From positions 558,001-622,000 of the forward strand of contig NC_054688.1 of assembly GCF_011074885.1 (NCBI RefSeq): 64,000 nt of DNA, written 5' to 3'. The number at the start of each line of letters is the position of its first letter. Positions within the stretch are counted from its first letter, which is position 1. Both the position numbers and the translations under genes were made by a program. The notes under the pieces are model-generated. The model was given only the letters and a program-made list of their open reading frames with translations. It was not told the DNA's origin and made no database searches. Below, piece by piece: positions 9,225-17,813 of the stretch. This stretch comes from Brettanomyces bruxellensis (lineage: Eukaryota > Ascomycota > Pichiomycetes > Pichiales > Pichiaceae).

Positions 9225-12200
9225 ATGACATCACCTTATGCATCAACCACATTTGAGAACCCTCTTTCGCTCAGGGTTGACGGAAATTTCTTGTCAACCA
9301 TGTCAATTTCTCCGAATGGAAGGGATGCAGTTCTTGCTGGACGAAGAGGGTTATTTGTGATAGATCTTGATGATCCATTCGCAGCACCTCGATGGTTACA
9401 TCATGAGACACAGTGGGAGGTTGCAGATGTTCAGTGGTCTCCGCACAAATCGAAACCTTCGTGGATTGTATCTACCTCGAACCAAAAAGCGATGGTTTGG
9501 AATATTGCCAGACCTTCGCATGATGCAATAGAGCATGTACTCCACGGACATACCCGGGCAATAACAGACATTAATTTTCATCCCACGCACCCAGAGCTTC
9601 TTGCAACGTGTTCAGTCGATTCGTTTGTACTTGCGTGGGATCTTCGAACCCCAAAAGCACCAACTCATCAGTGGGCAGATTGGCGTGCGGGTTCTGCACA
9701 GGTGAAATGGAACTACCAGAATTCGAACATTGTTGCTTCGGCACACGATTCGCACATAATGATTTGGGATGTACGGAAGGGCGCGCTTCCATTGAAGCGA
9801 ATAAACGCTCATGATGCACGCATTAACGGAATAGACTGGAGTCGAGAGACAGAAGATGGGCTGATTAGTTGCTCAAATGACATGACTGTGAAGTTTTGGT
9901 CGTGTAACACCTCATGTGAAGTTCCTTACTACACCATACACACGGATTTCCCCGTTGCACGTGCGAGACATGTGCCGTTTGGGGATCAGGTTTGCGGAAT
10001 AATGCCACTGAGAGGGGGAGACAACTCTGTTTACATAGTCAAGTATGGCGGGAAAAGTGGCGTTTCATCGTTGGAGCCAAGCCATGTCTTTAAAGGACAC
10101 ACAGAGCCGATAAAAGACTTTCTATGGAGGTCTCGACATCCAAAGGAGAGTCACGTGGACGACCGAGAGTTTCAACTTGTCACATGGTCTCAAGATTGCG
10201 ACTTAAGGCTTTGGCCCATTCCAAGTTCTCTGTACAAGGACTTTAACTATACGAAAGGAGCACCACTTTTTCCGGGAAAGGTGCTTGTTGATTATGACTA
10301 CAGATCTTACCGCCCTGAGCCAAGCACACCTTATGAAGACAGCATTATCATCAGGCACCGTGGAAACGGTCGCTGGGGATACTTTGGCGGTGCAAATGGA
10401 CATAGAAGCAACAGTAAGAGCAGCCACAACCGCAAACTGATAAGCGGTCTTAAGAATAACTTCGGGTGGAACTCTGGCAGTGGCAGTTCACACTTTTTAG
10501 GCACATCCGAGAACCCTAATATACAGCAGAACGCACAGTTTAATCATCTCAATTGGATATCCGGCATAAGAATTGGCCAATCTGCATTTTTACCAACTAC
10601 AAGCGAGTCAGAAGTGAATGCACAACCACAAAACCTTGGGGAAGAGGTGAGTGATGTAGGTCACAAGTTCCCGAAATTGCGCTTTGAGCGAATTTCAGTT
10701 TCGACGGGAAATCTGGTGATATCGTTGAATGGCCCATGGCGATCAACAACACGAGATTTGGATGATCTCATCTTTCTTCGTGTGGAGATTGACTTTCCGC
10801 AAGATTATCCATCTGAAGGTGCCACGCCAAAATTTAGAATAGAGGAGACACATGATTTGGATGAGGAGTGTCGGCAGGAGCTTCTTCAACACTTGAAAGA
10901 GATCTCAGAGACATATTGCAACAGTGGAAAATTTTGCTTGGAGCCATGCATGAGATATCTCTTGGGGGAGAAGGTGAACCTTGATGTCTCTGAGGGTGAG
11001 GAGGAGCTACTTAAATTTGAAGATGAAAAGGAGAAGAGTGTGAGTGCGGATCAAACGGGCAAAATCGGGTCAGAGCATCAAAGTATCTCTGAAGATGGCC
11101 CAAGCAGTGATATACCGATTTCTGACGAATCTTCAGAGGACGAGGAGGACGAGTTTGCCACTTCAGGCATACTAACGAAACCATCATTCGATTCAACACC
11201 AGTTCCTAAAAACTGCGGTGCTATATGGACACCCTCGGGACACCTAATTTGTTTTTTCAACTTGAAAGAAGAAAAGAAAGCACACCTGATAAAATTTGGG
11301 CAACAGGGATTCAGTCTAGTGACGGAAGACAAAAATGCAGAAAAGGACGGCAATACAGACGATTCTCATACAAGAATGCCAACCACTGGAACATATCATG
11401 ATCAAAAGACGTCCAGTGTATTTTCTGGAAGCTCATCTGAGGATGACTCGTCGGACTCATCGGATTCATCATCATCATCCTCACTTGCAAACGACCTTGA
11501 TATTCTGCAATACGATCGCCTGTATAGGATGAAAATACCGGACAGGCTTCGAAGCAGAAAGCATGGAAGCAGCCATATATCCACAGGATCTTATACAAAG
11601 CATACTGCAAACGATACCACGACCAGCTCTTCCGCCAAAAATGTGATTGAAATATACGATTTCAGCCGACTTATGCCTGCAAAGATGGACTTGGCCTTTG
11701 GCTATAGAGTCGTTGGTGATACCCCTGAAAATCTATGCCTACATAATGCAGAGGTGGCAGAGCTTGCGGGATATCAGGAAATTGCAACATGCTGGAGGCT
11801 GTTGTCCATCCTTCTGACCGAAGGTGGCTCCAACTTGACTACCGAATCATCTGATTCGAAGTTTTTCTGGGGAATCCATCCTTTTGGAGGTCTCTGGCTC
11901 ATTAGCAAGATAGTTAGCTACTATGAAAAGATTGGTGACATACAGATGCTTGCAATGATTTCCTGTATTTTGAATGAGGAGGAAAATGAGTCTCGATTGC
12001 TTCCTTCTGGAGATACAGAGGGTTCGAATTCACATTCTGATTCTGCCAGAAATGTTATAACAACCACAGAAACGGTACAGATCATACCTGGAGCATCATC
12101 ATTTCCAAGTAGCTTGGCAGTAGATGGCAGTGGAAATTCAACAAGTAATTTTGACCGGGCAGTGCCATCGGGCACGTCAACTTCAACTGTTAAAATTGAA

Positions 12201-12716
12201 GTCAAAATGCAGAATCAACCATCACTTGATGCAACCCATGATACCAGGTGCTTTAAACTGAAGGATGCAGTTTATGAAGATAAATTGATGCTTTACAGAT
12301 CCGAATATGCATCGCTGTTATTTATGTGGGGGCTTCCAGCTAGTCGAACAAAGATTTTGAAGTTTAATTACGGAGGAAGAGAAGAGAAGCAAAGCAAAGT
12401 CAAGATTGGTAGTTCAACAAACGAATATCACGAGCACATGGGTCAAGTGGGATGGACTGAAGACAATGAAACCAGTTACATGCCATCCAAAGGGCATGCT
12501 CTTAATGTGAACCAGGAGCGTAGAATGAGGCTTATTGAGAAAGAAAAGTGTCAGTATTGCTTGATGACAGTGAGTAGAATGATAACGATTTGCTCACATT
12601 GCGGTCACGTGATGCATGCAGAATGTGCAATGCAGTGGTGGGAGAAAGAGCACATGACGGAATGTCCGAGTGGATGTGGATGCAATTGTCTTGAGCATGG
12701 ATTTTGTACTGACTGA
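9225..12716 (+). CDS. MTC5: SEA complex subunit Mtc5/Sea3 (WDR59-like)
   Basis: Subunit of the SEACAT/GATOR2-type complex at the vacuole that controls TORC1 signalling in response to amino acids. The 1163-residue protein has an N-terminal WD40 propeller (about 30-370; repeats with HTRAITDINFHP and HDARINGIDWS), an RWD domain (about 480-590, with YPSEGATPKFRI), a long Ser- and acid-rich linker, and a C-terminal zinc-binding RING-like module beginning at Cys1109 (CQYC ... CSHCGH ... HAEC ... CPSGCGCNC). This architecture is that of Mtc5/WDR59; length matches the Saccharomyces protein (1148). The related Rtc1/Sea2 lacks the RWD domain, which argues against that alternative. It is divergent from CWC2. 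Confidence 0.9.
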   Translation: MTSPYASTTFENPLSLRVDGNFLSTMSISPNGRDAVLAGRRGLFVIDLDDPFAAPRWLHHETQWEVADVQWSPHKSKPSWIVSTSNQKAMVWNIARPSHDAIEHVLHGHTRAITDINFHPTHPELLATCSVDSFVLAWDLRTPKAPTHQWADWRAGSAQVKWNYQNSNIVASAHDSHIMIWDVRKGALPLKRINAHDARINGIDWSRETEDGLISCSNDMTVKFWSCNTSCEVPYYTIHTDFPVARARHVPFGDQVCGIMPLRGGDNSVYIVKYGGKSGVSSLEPSHVFKGHTEPIKDFLWRSRHPKESHVDDREFQLVTWSQDCDLRLWPIPSSLYKDFNYTKGAPLFPGKVLVDYDYRSYRPEPSTPYEDSIIIRHRGNGRWGYFGGANGHRSNSKSSHNRKLISGLKNNFGWNSGSGSSHFLGTSENPNIQQNAQFNHLNWISGIRIGQSAFLPTTSESEVNAQPQNLGEEVSDVGHKFPKLRFERISVSTGNLVISLNGPWRSTTRDLDDLIFLRVEIDFPQDYPSEGATPKFRIEETHDLDEECRQELLQHLKEISETYCNSGKFCLEPCMRYLLGEKVNLDVSEGEEELLKFEDEKEKSVSADQTGKIGSEHQSISEDGPSSDIPISDESSEDEEDEFATSGILTKPSFDSTPVPKNCGAIWTPSGHLICFFNLKEEKKAHLIKFGQQGFSLVTEDKNAEKDGNTDDSHTRMPTTGTYHDQKTSSVFSGSSSEDDSSDSSDSSSSSSLANDLDILQYDRLYRMKIPDRLRSRKHGSSHISTGSYTKHTANDTTTSSSAKNVIEIYDFSRLMPAKMDLAFGYRVVGDTPENLCLHNAEVAELAGYQEIATCWRLLSILLTEGGSNLTTESSDSKFFWGIHPFGGLWLISKIVSYYEKIGDIQMLAMISCILNEEENESRLLPSGDTEGSNSHSDSARNVITTTETVQIIPGASSFPSSLAVDGSGNSTSNFDRAVPSGTSTSTVKIEVKMQNQPSLDATHDTRCFKLKDAVYEDKLMLYRSEYASLLFMWGLPASRTKILKFNYGGREEKQSKVKIGSSTNEYHEHMGQVGWTEDNETSYMPSKGHALNVNQERRMRLIEKEKCQYCLMTVSRMITICSHCGHVMHAECAMQWWEKEHMTECPSGCGCNCLEHGFCTD

Positions 12717-13407
12717 AGTCTATTTATAGGGGGAAAGCTAGACAATTGCAATACATGGCATCGAAAAACGTGCTGGACTGTTTAACGTGCAACTTTGATT
12801 CAGTTCACTCGACTTAACTCTTCTATTTTTTGAAATATAAAGACGAACGATTCTGATTTTACAAATGTACAGCCATTGGATGTATTTTATACTAATTCTT
12901 CGATTAAACAAATAGAGCGATTTTTACTGCAATTCGCAAATTATATAAGCAGGACAATCCAGATGTCTACAGTATGGGGTCTTCACCACAAAAATTAGTA
13001 CATTTGTACATTACTTCTTTTTATCTTTATAAACCTGTAGGATATTTTTGGTACTAATATATGGTAGGCACCCCCATATTTACCATCTGCAGTCCTAGGC
13101 TGGTACTTTATGAAATAGGGAGATTGCAGGCCGCTCCCGCATCTCTACATAATCTTAAAAAAGGAAGAAAAAAAAAATCATGTGGGACAAAAAAAAAGTT
13201 TAAAAAAGAATAATAGAAGATGGACATCAAAAAAAAAAATTAAAAATAAGGAGAGCGAGTGCCATGTGACATCTTATCATCTTTTCAAAAGCACAAAAGA
13301 AGCAGAGGAATAAAAAATTTAAAGACTCTAATTGACGTTTCAGCCCTCAAGTTTATCAGAAAAAGCATCAAATCAGCAAGCAAATAGAGTAATAAAGAAG
13401 CTGATCA
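12717..13407. other. Intergenic region with A-tracts
   Basis: No gene is supported in these 691 bp. From about 13150 to 13260 there are several runs of 8-11 A separated by short spacers, on the promoter side of the next gene; poly(dA:dT) of this kind excludes nucleosomes in yeast promoters. Nothing else is recognisable. Confidence 0.45.
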
Positions 13408-14931
13408 ATGTCAAGACATTTTCTTCAAGGAATAGGAGGCCATCTGAGCTCTTATAACCATGGGTCAGTAGAACGAAGGGAAAGTGGAAAAGACCAGGCT
13501 AACAATAACTCATCTCAGGAACAGGAGCAACAGGAAAGGCCGTACAACACAATACAGGTTCATAAAAGGCAGAATTTCAGGAAACAAGTGCAAGAACCAC
13601 CTCATAACAGTCGTAGTGCACAGAAAAAGAATATTTTCGCTCGAGGCAGATTTGTGTCTTCTGCAGAGCTGGAGGATGCATCTTCGTCTTCTTCATATGG
13701 TACCGAACGCAGCGAGTTTATACATGGAAAGAGCCAGCCGGATTCAAGGAGCCTGGCAGAAATATCAGGTGCACGGGTGAACAATTCTGGAAATACGGCC
13801 GGAAAAGCTTATGATGCCGAGCAGACAAATGCAGACACATCCCGTTATTCTGCGGTTAGCACAAACACAACATCAACAGGAAAGGTGGCGGACGCAATTA
13901 TTAGGAGAAGCACGGATTCCGCGGAGGACTGTGATTATAAAATATTCAACACATCAAGGCCGATGAGGCTTTCCAAGGTTCGAGCACTAGAGGAGGCAGA
14001 AGTCACATCAAAGTTATATTTCAGGCAAAAGCAAGATGATCTCTACGAAGAAAGCGAAGTTTCTAACGAGGAGGCTATGTTCCAGGGGCGAGAACAAATA
14101 CCGAAAGTGGCATATGTGAAAACAAGACACAAACTGGCTCATGGCAGTAAAGAACTAACCGTTAGCACAGGACGGCTTTGGAAGCGGAAACGGAAAAGCT
14201 GGTTTTCCGGTGGCAGAGAGAGAAAGGAGATGGCAAATAATAATGCAGACGGGTTAGATGAAGGAAACGGACAAGAAACAGAAACAAACATGGAAACATA
14301 CGAAAAGCAATCCCCGGAAGAGAAAGCAGAAGCTGATATATTGGTTCAGTTACCAGAGCTCTCTAAAGCAGAGACAAGACGTCTGATGCAGCAGGACTGT
14401 GTTGACATGGATCTTGAAAATTACTACATGAATGATGATATTGATGAACGAGACTGGCCGTTTCCACAAACAGAGGCCCAGAAAAGGTTGAATGCGATGA
14501 AAAGAGCACTGAAACCGCTGAACGAGAAGGAGATGGTGGAGCAAAGACTGAGAAGATCGAGACTTCCGAAAGTTTTCCAAAATACAGGCGAGTTTCTTAG
14601 CAGGCTGAGCCTGCGAGAGCTGGAGTACTGGGAAATGATGAATGAGCAATTTGATGATGAGATGGACTCAATGATTTCCGGAAAAGATGGCATATCGGGA
14701 AATGGACCTGCTGATGATAACCAGGAGAACAGCATGGAATCCAGAGAGGCTCGTGTTACGCAAAAAAAAGAGCAGAAACTGGATTTCATCGATGTGCCGT
14801 TTGATGCATTATATGGTCTGCATATTGACCATGACATGACATCAGCAGTCACTGCTGATCTCCGAAGAAGGATTAAGGAAGACATTCAATTTGATGATGA
14901 GGTTCTTGATCTGAAATTGCAGGATGACTGA
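13408..14931 (+). CDS. Uncharacterised acidic protein
   Basis: I do not recognise this 507-residue protein. The N-terminal half (1-165) is low-complexity, rich in Ser, Asn, Gln and Arg, and probably disordered. The middle (170-270) is basic and ends in an Arg/Lys cluster (WKRKRKSW) that could serve as a nuclear signal. The C-terminal third (about 305-507) is strongly acidic and contains Leu/Met-rich helices, including AQKRLNAMKRALKPL and FLSRLSLRELEYWEMM, which look like the conserved core. There is no membrane segment and no obvious enzyme motif. The continuous 1.5-kb frame and its composition support a real gene. It stands between MTC5 and SAC6, both on the same strand with their own promoters. 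A chromatin, cytoskeletal or bud-site role would be guesswork. Confidence 0.75.
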   Translation: MSRHFLQGIGGHLSSYNHGSVERRESGKDQANNNSSQEQEQQERPYNTIQVHKRQNFRKQVQEPPHNSRSAQKKNIFARGRFVSSAELEDASSSSSYGTERSEFIHGKSQPDSRSLAEISGARVNNSGNTAGKAYDAEQTNADTSRYSAVSTNTTSTGKVADAIIRRSTDSAEDCDYKIFNTSRPMRLSKVRALEEAEVTSKLYFRQKQDDLYEESEVSNEEAMFQGREQIPKVAYVKTRHKLAHGSKELTVSTGRLWKRKRKSWFSGGRERKEMANNNADGLDEGNGQETETNMETYEKQSPEEKAEADILVQLPELSKAETRRLMQQDCVDMDLENYYMNDDIDERDWPFPQTEAQKRLNAMKRALKPLNEKEMVEQRLRRSRLPKVFQNTGEFLSRLSLRELEYWEMMNEQFDDEMDSMISGKDGISGNGPADDNQENSMESREARVTQKKEQKLDFIDVPFDALYGLHIDHDMTSAVTADLRRRIKEDIQFDDEVLDLKLQDD

Positions 14932-15488
14932 TGGGGAAATCACTGTATGAAGCGTGCGGCTATCTATATCAGCTATCTATGTATGCTGATATATAGATAA
15001 GTGTAATATTTAAGATTATACACGCATATGTATGGATGACTTTAATTATTTTTTTAATTTTTTTTTCTTAGGATATCTTTCGAAGACGTGGTCAGCGAGG
15101 CAATTGTATACTTAGCTGGATAATACGATATAATATACGTCTGGATCCTAGATTGGTGTAGTAGGCTGAGCTCTAATATGTATGCTTTACTGATACGCCT
15201 TTTACTTATTTAAATTTTTTTTTTTCTAGTGTATTATGCCGCATGGCTTGTTCTAGCTACCGCAGAGTGCACGGCTCTTTTTTTATATCCCGTAATTTTT
15301 TTGTTCTATTTTAACCTGCAGCTTTAACTCAATTTCACCCATGTTTTACATCGGACTGATTTTTTTCCCCCTCCCGCATCTGTTATAAGTAGCAGTACAC
15401 GCCGGTTATTAACATTTATCATCACAAAAATTACACATATATCTACACAAATATAAACATTTACAGCGGATATTAAAACGGGAAAGCT
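14932..15488. other. Intergenic region with hairpin and T-tracts
   Basis: No gene is supported. Just after the stop codon there is a 9-bp inverted repeat, TATATCAGC (14965-14973) with GCTGATATA (14985-14993), that could form a hairpin in the 3' UTR. Further on there are repeated T-tracts (about 15045-15065, 15215-15225, 15285-15300), on the promoter side of SAC6. Confidence 0.45.
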
Positions 15489-17483
15489 ATGAGTGTCCTT
15501 CGGTTGCAAAAGAAGTTCCCAAACTTGGACCAGAGCGAACTCTTCGGGCTTATTGAAGACTTCAGGAAAATCGATCTTGACGATAACGGATGGGTGGATA
15601 AAAAAGACGTTATCGAAAATGTTTCCAAGCAAGGCAAGGGCAATTACGATAAAGTGAGAGAAGCACTTAAACAGGTGTCAATTGATGCCTCTGGTCACGT
15701 GGAGTTAGAAGATTACGTTGAGCTTAATTCCGTCTTAAAAAGCGAGTCTACCGATGCGCAATCCGAGGCATCAAACCCATCGGCACATGATGCATCGGAT
15801 GCAAGGGGGGAGAATTTTGGCAGTATTCGGCAAAGATTTGGAGCAGCAGGTGGCCGGTCGAAAATTGCCATGCCTGGTGCACCGGCACCAGAGCAATTTG
15901 TTCATGAAGGCTCTGGGGCAAATGCAAAAGTGCTTATCAACCAATCGGGAAACATCCACACAATCAACGACGAGGAGAGAGTCGAATTCACAAGACACAT
16001 CAATGCGGTTTTAGCTGGTGATTCGCTTGTAGGTGAACGGTTGCCAGTTCCATTGGACAGCTTCCAGATATTCGATGAGTGCACGGATGGCTTGATTTTA
16101 TCTGCTTTGATAAACGACTCCGTGCCAGATACAATCGATACACGTGTTTTGAACGTTTCGAAAAACGGGAAACCGTTGAACAACTTCAAGATGCTTGAAA
16201 ACGCAAACATCGTGCTCAACTCGGCAAAGGCTATTGGCTGTGTTGTGGTGAATGTCCACTCGGAGGATATAGTTGATGGTAAGGAGCACTTGATATTAGG
16301 CTTGATATGGCAGATAATCCGGAAGGGATTGCTCAGCAAGATCGACATCAAGATTCACCCCGAGTTGTACAGACTTTTGGAGGATGATGAGACGCTTGAG
16401 GAGTTCTTGCGTCTCCCACCTGAACAGATCTTACTCAGATGGTTCAACTACCACTTGAAGAACGCGGGATGGGAGCGGAGAGTGCACAACTTCAGCAGCG
16501 ATATCCGGGATGGTGAGAATTACACGATATTATTGAACCAATTGGCACCGGATCAGTGCTCAAAGTCTCCACTACAGATTCAGGATTTGTTGCAGAGGGC
16601 CGAGCAAATATTGTCGAACGCCGACAAGATCGGATGCAGGAAGTACTTGACACCCAAGGCACTTGTTGCCGGAAACTCGAAGCTTAATTTGGCCTTCGTT
16701 GCACACTTGTTCAACACATGTCCTGGATTGGATCCCATCGAGGAGGATGAGAAGCCGGAAATCGAAGAGTTTGATGCCGAAGGTGAGCGTGAGGCCAGGG
16801 TGTTCACTTTGTGGCTCAACTCTTTGGATGTGGATCCACCAATTGTGTCTCTCTTTGAGGATTTGAAGGATGGAACCATTCTCATGCAGGCATTCGACAA
16901 AGTGATGCCTGGATCCGTGCAAATGAATCACGTGAACAAAACGCCTACGAACGGCAGGAAGATGTCGAGATTCAAGCAGCTTGAGAACACTAACTACGCA
17001 GTTGCTATAGGTAAGGCCAACCACTTCTCACTTGTGGGAATAGAGGGCTCTGACATCACGGATGGAAACAAGATGCTTACGTTGGGCTTGGTGTGGCAGT
17101 TGATGCGTAGAAACATTAACAACACACTTGCCACCTTGGCAAAGAACGGCAAAGAACTTGCAGACACAGAGATCATAGCCTGGGCTAACAACGAGGTTGC
17201 TAAAGGTGGAAAAAGCTCCCGTATCAGATCGTTTAGCGATCCATCGTTGGCCAATGGTCATTTCTTGTTGGATGTTCTTCACGGTATGAAACCAGGATAC
17301 GTTGACTACAGCTTGGTGACTCCGGGTAACAGTCACGAGGAGAGATATGCAAACGCGCGGTTGGCAATTTCGATTGCAAGGAAGTTGGGTGCGTTGATCT
17401 GGTTGGTGCCGGAGGATATCATTGAGGTTCGGTCGAGGTTGATTTTGACGTTTGTGGGATCTTTGATGTCATTGAGGCTATGA
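15489..17483 (+). CDS. SAC6: Fimbrin (plastin) Sac6
   Basis: Actin-bundling protein of cortical actin patches and cables. The 664-residue protein has an N-terminal EF-hand region (about 25-80, with IDLDDNGWVDKKD) followed by four calponin-homology domains arranged as two actin-binding domains (about 150-400 and 420-655). Highly conserved blocks include INDSVPDTIDTRVLN, LPPEQILLRWFNYHL and FTLWLNSLDVDPP. Length is close to Saccharomyces Sac6 (642). The Saccharomyces gene has an intron just after its start; here the reading frame opens directly at MSVLRLQKKFP without interruption, so that intron appears absent. It converges on the NOT3/NOT5 gene. Confidence 0.97.
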   Translation: MSVLRLQKKFPNLDQSELFGLIEDFRKIDLDDNGWVDKKDVIENVSKQGKGNYDKVREALKQVSIDASGHVELEDYVELNSVLKSESTDAQSEASNPSAHDASDARGENFGSIRQRFGAAGGRSKIAMPGAPAPEQFVHEGSGANAKVLINQSGNIHTINDEERVEFTRHINAVLAGDSLVGERLPVPLDSFQIFDECTDGLILSALINDSVPDTIDTRVLNVSKNGKPLNNFKMLENANIVLNSAKAIGCVVVNVHSEDIVDGKEHLILGLIWQIIRKGLLSKIDIKIHPELYRLLEDDETLEEFLRLPPEQILLRWFNYHLKNAGWERRVHNFSSDIRDGENYTILLNQLAPDQCSKSPLQIQDLLQRAEQILSNADKIGCRKYLTPKALVAGNSKLNLAFVAHLFNTCPGLDPIEEDEKPEIEEFDAEGEREARVFTLWLNSLDVDPPIVSLFEDLKDGTILMQAFDKVMPGSVQMNHVNKTPTNGRKMSRFKQLENTNYAVAIGKANHFSLVGIEGSDITDGNKMLTLGLVWQLMRRNINNTLATLAKNGKELADTEIIAWANNEVAKGGKSSRIRSFSDPSLANGHFLLDVLHGMKPGYVDYSLVTPGNSHEERYANARLAISIARKLGALIWLVPEDIIEVRSRLILTFVGSLMSLRL

Positions 17484-17813
17484 ATGTTTGGTGTGTTATG
17501 AATATGTGGTGTGAGATATTTGGTGAAATATCCGGTGTACTGCTGTATAACATTGATTTTCTATTCCACGTCTGCTTTTTGTCTGTTTTGTTTGTTTGTG
17601 TGACACTATTCTCACTTCTCTATGTATATGTAAGATAGGAAGAAAACAATAAAAATAAAAATAAAAATAAAAAGAAGAGAAAATGCTCAGGTTAGTAACT
17701 ACACACCATTATAAGAAGCCGAGCAGCTTACTAACAACTACATCCTGCACGTTGCTTGACTTAAATAGAGCCAGACAGAAATATATTACTTTGCTTTTCA
17801 CGTTTTATAAAAC
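17484..17813. other. Convergent intergenic region SAC6/NOT
   Basis: This 330-bp region holds the 3' ends of two convergent genes. It includes an A-rich short repeat (AAAAT units at about 17648-17672). No gene or RNA is recognisable. Confidence 0.5.

Noticed and set aside
16572..17024. 150-residue minus-strand frame inside SAC6
   Set aside because: It is a shadow of the highly conserved fimbrin coding sequence; SAC6 is supported along its whole length.
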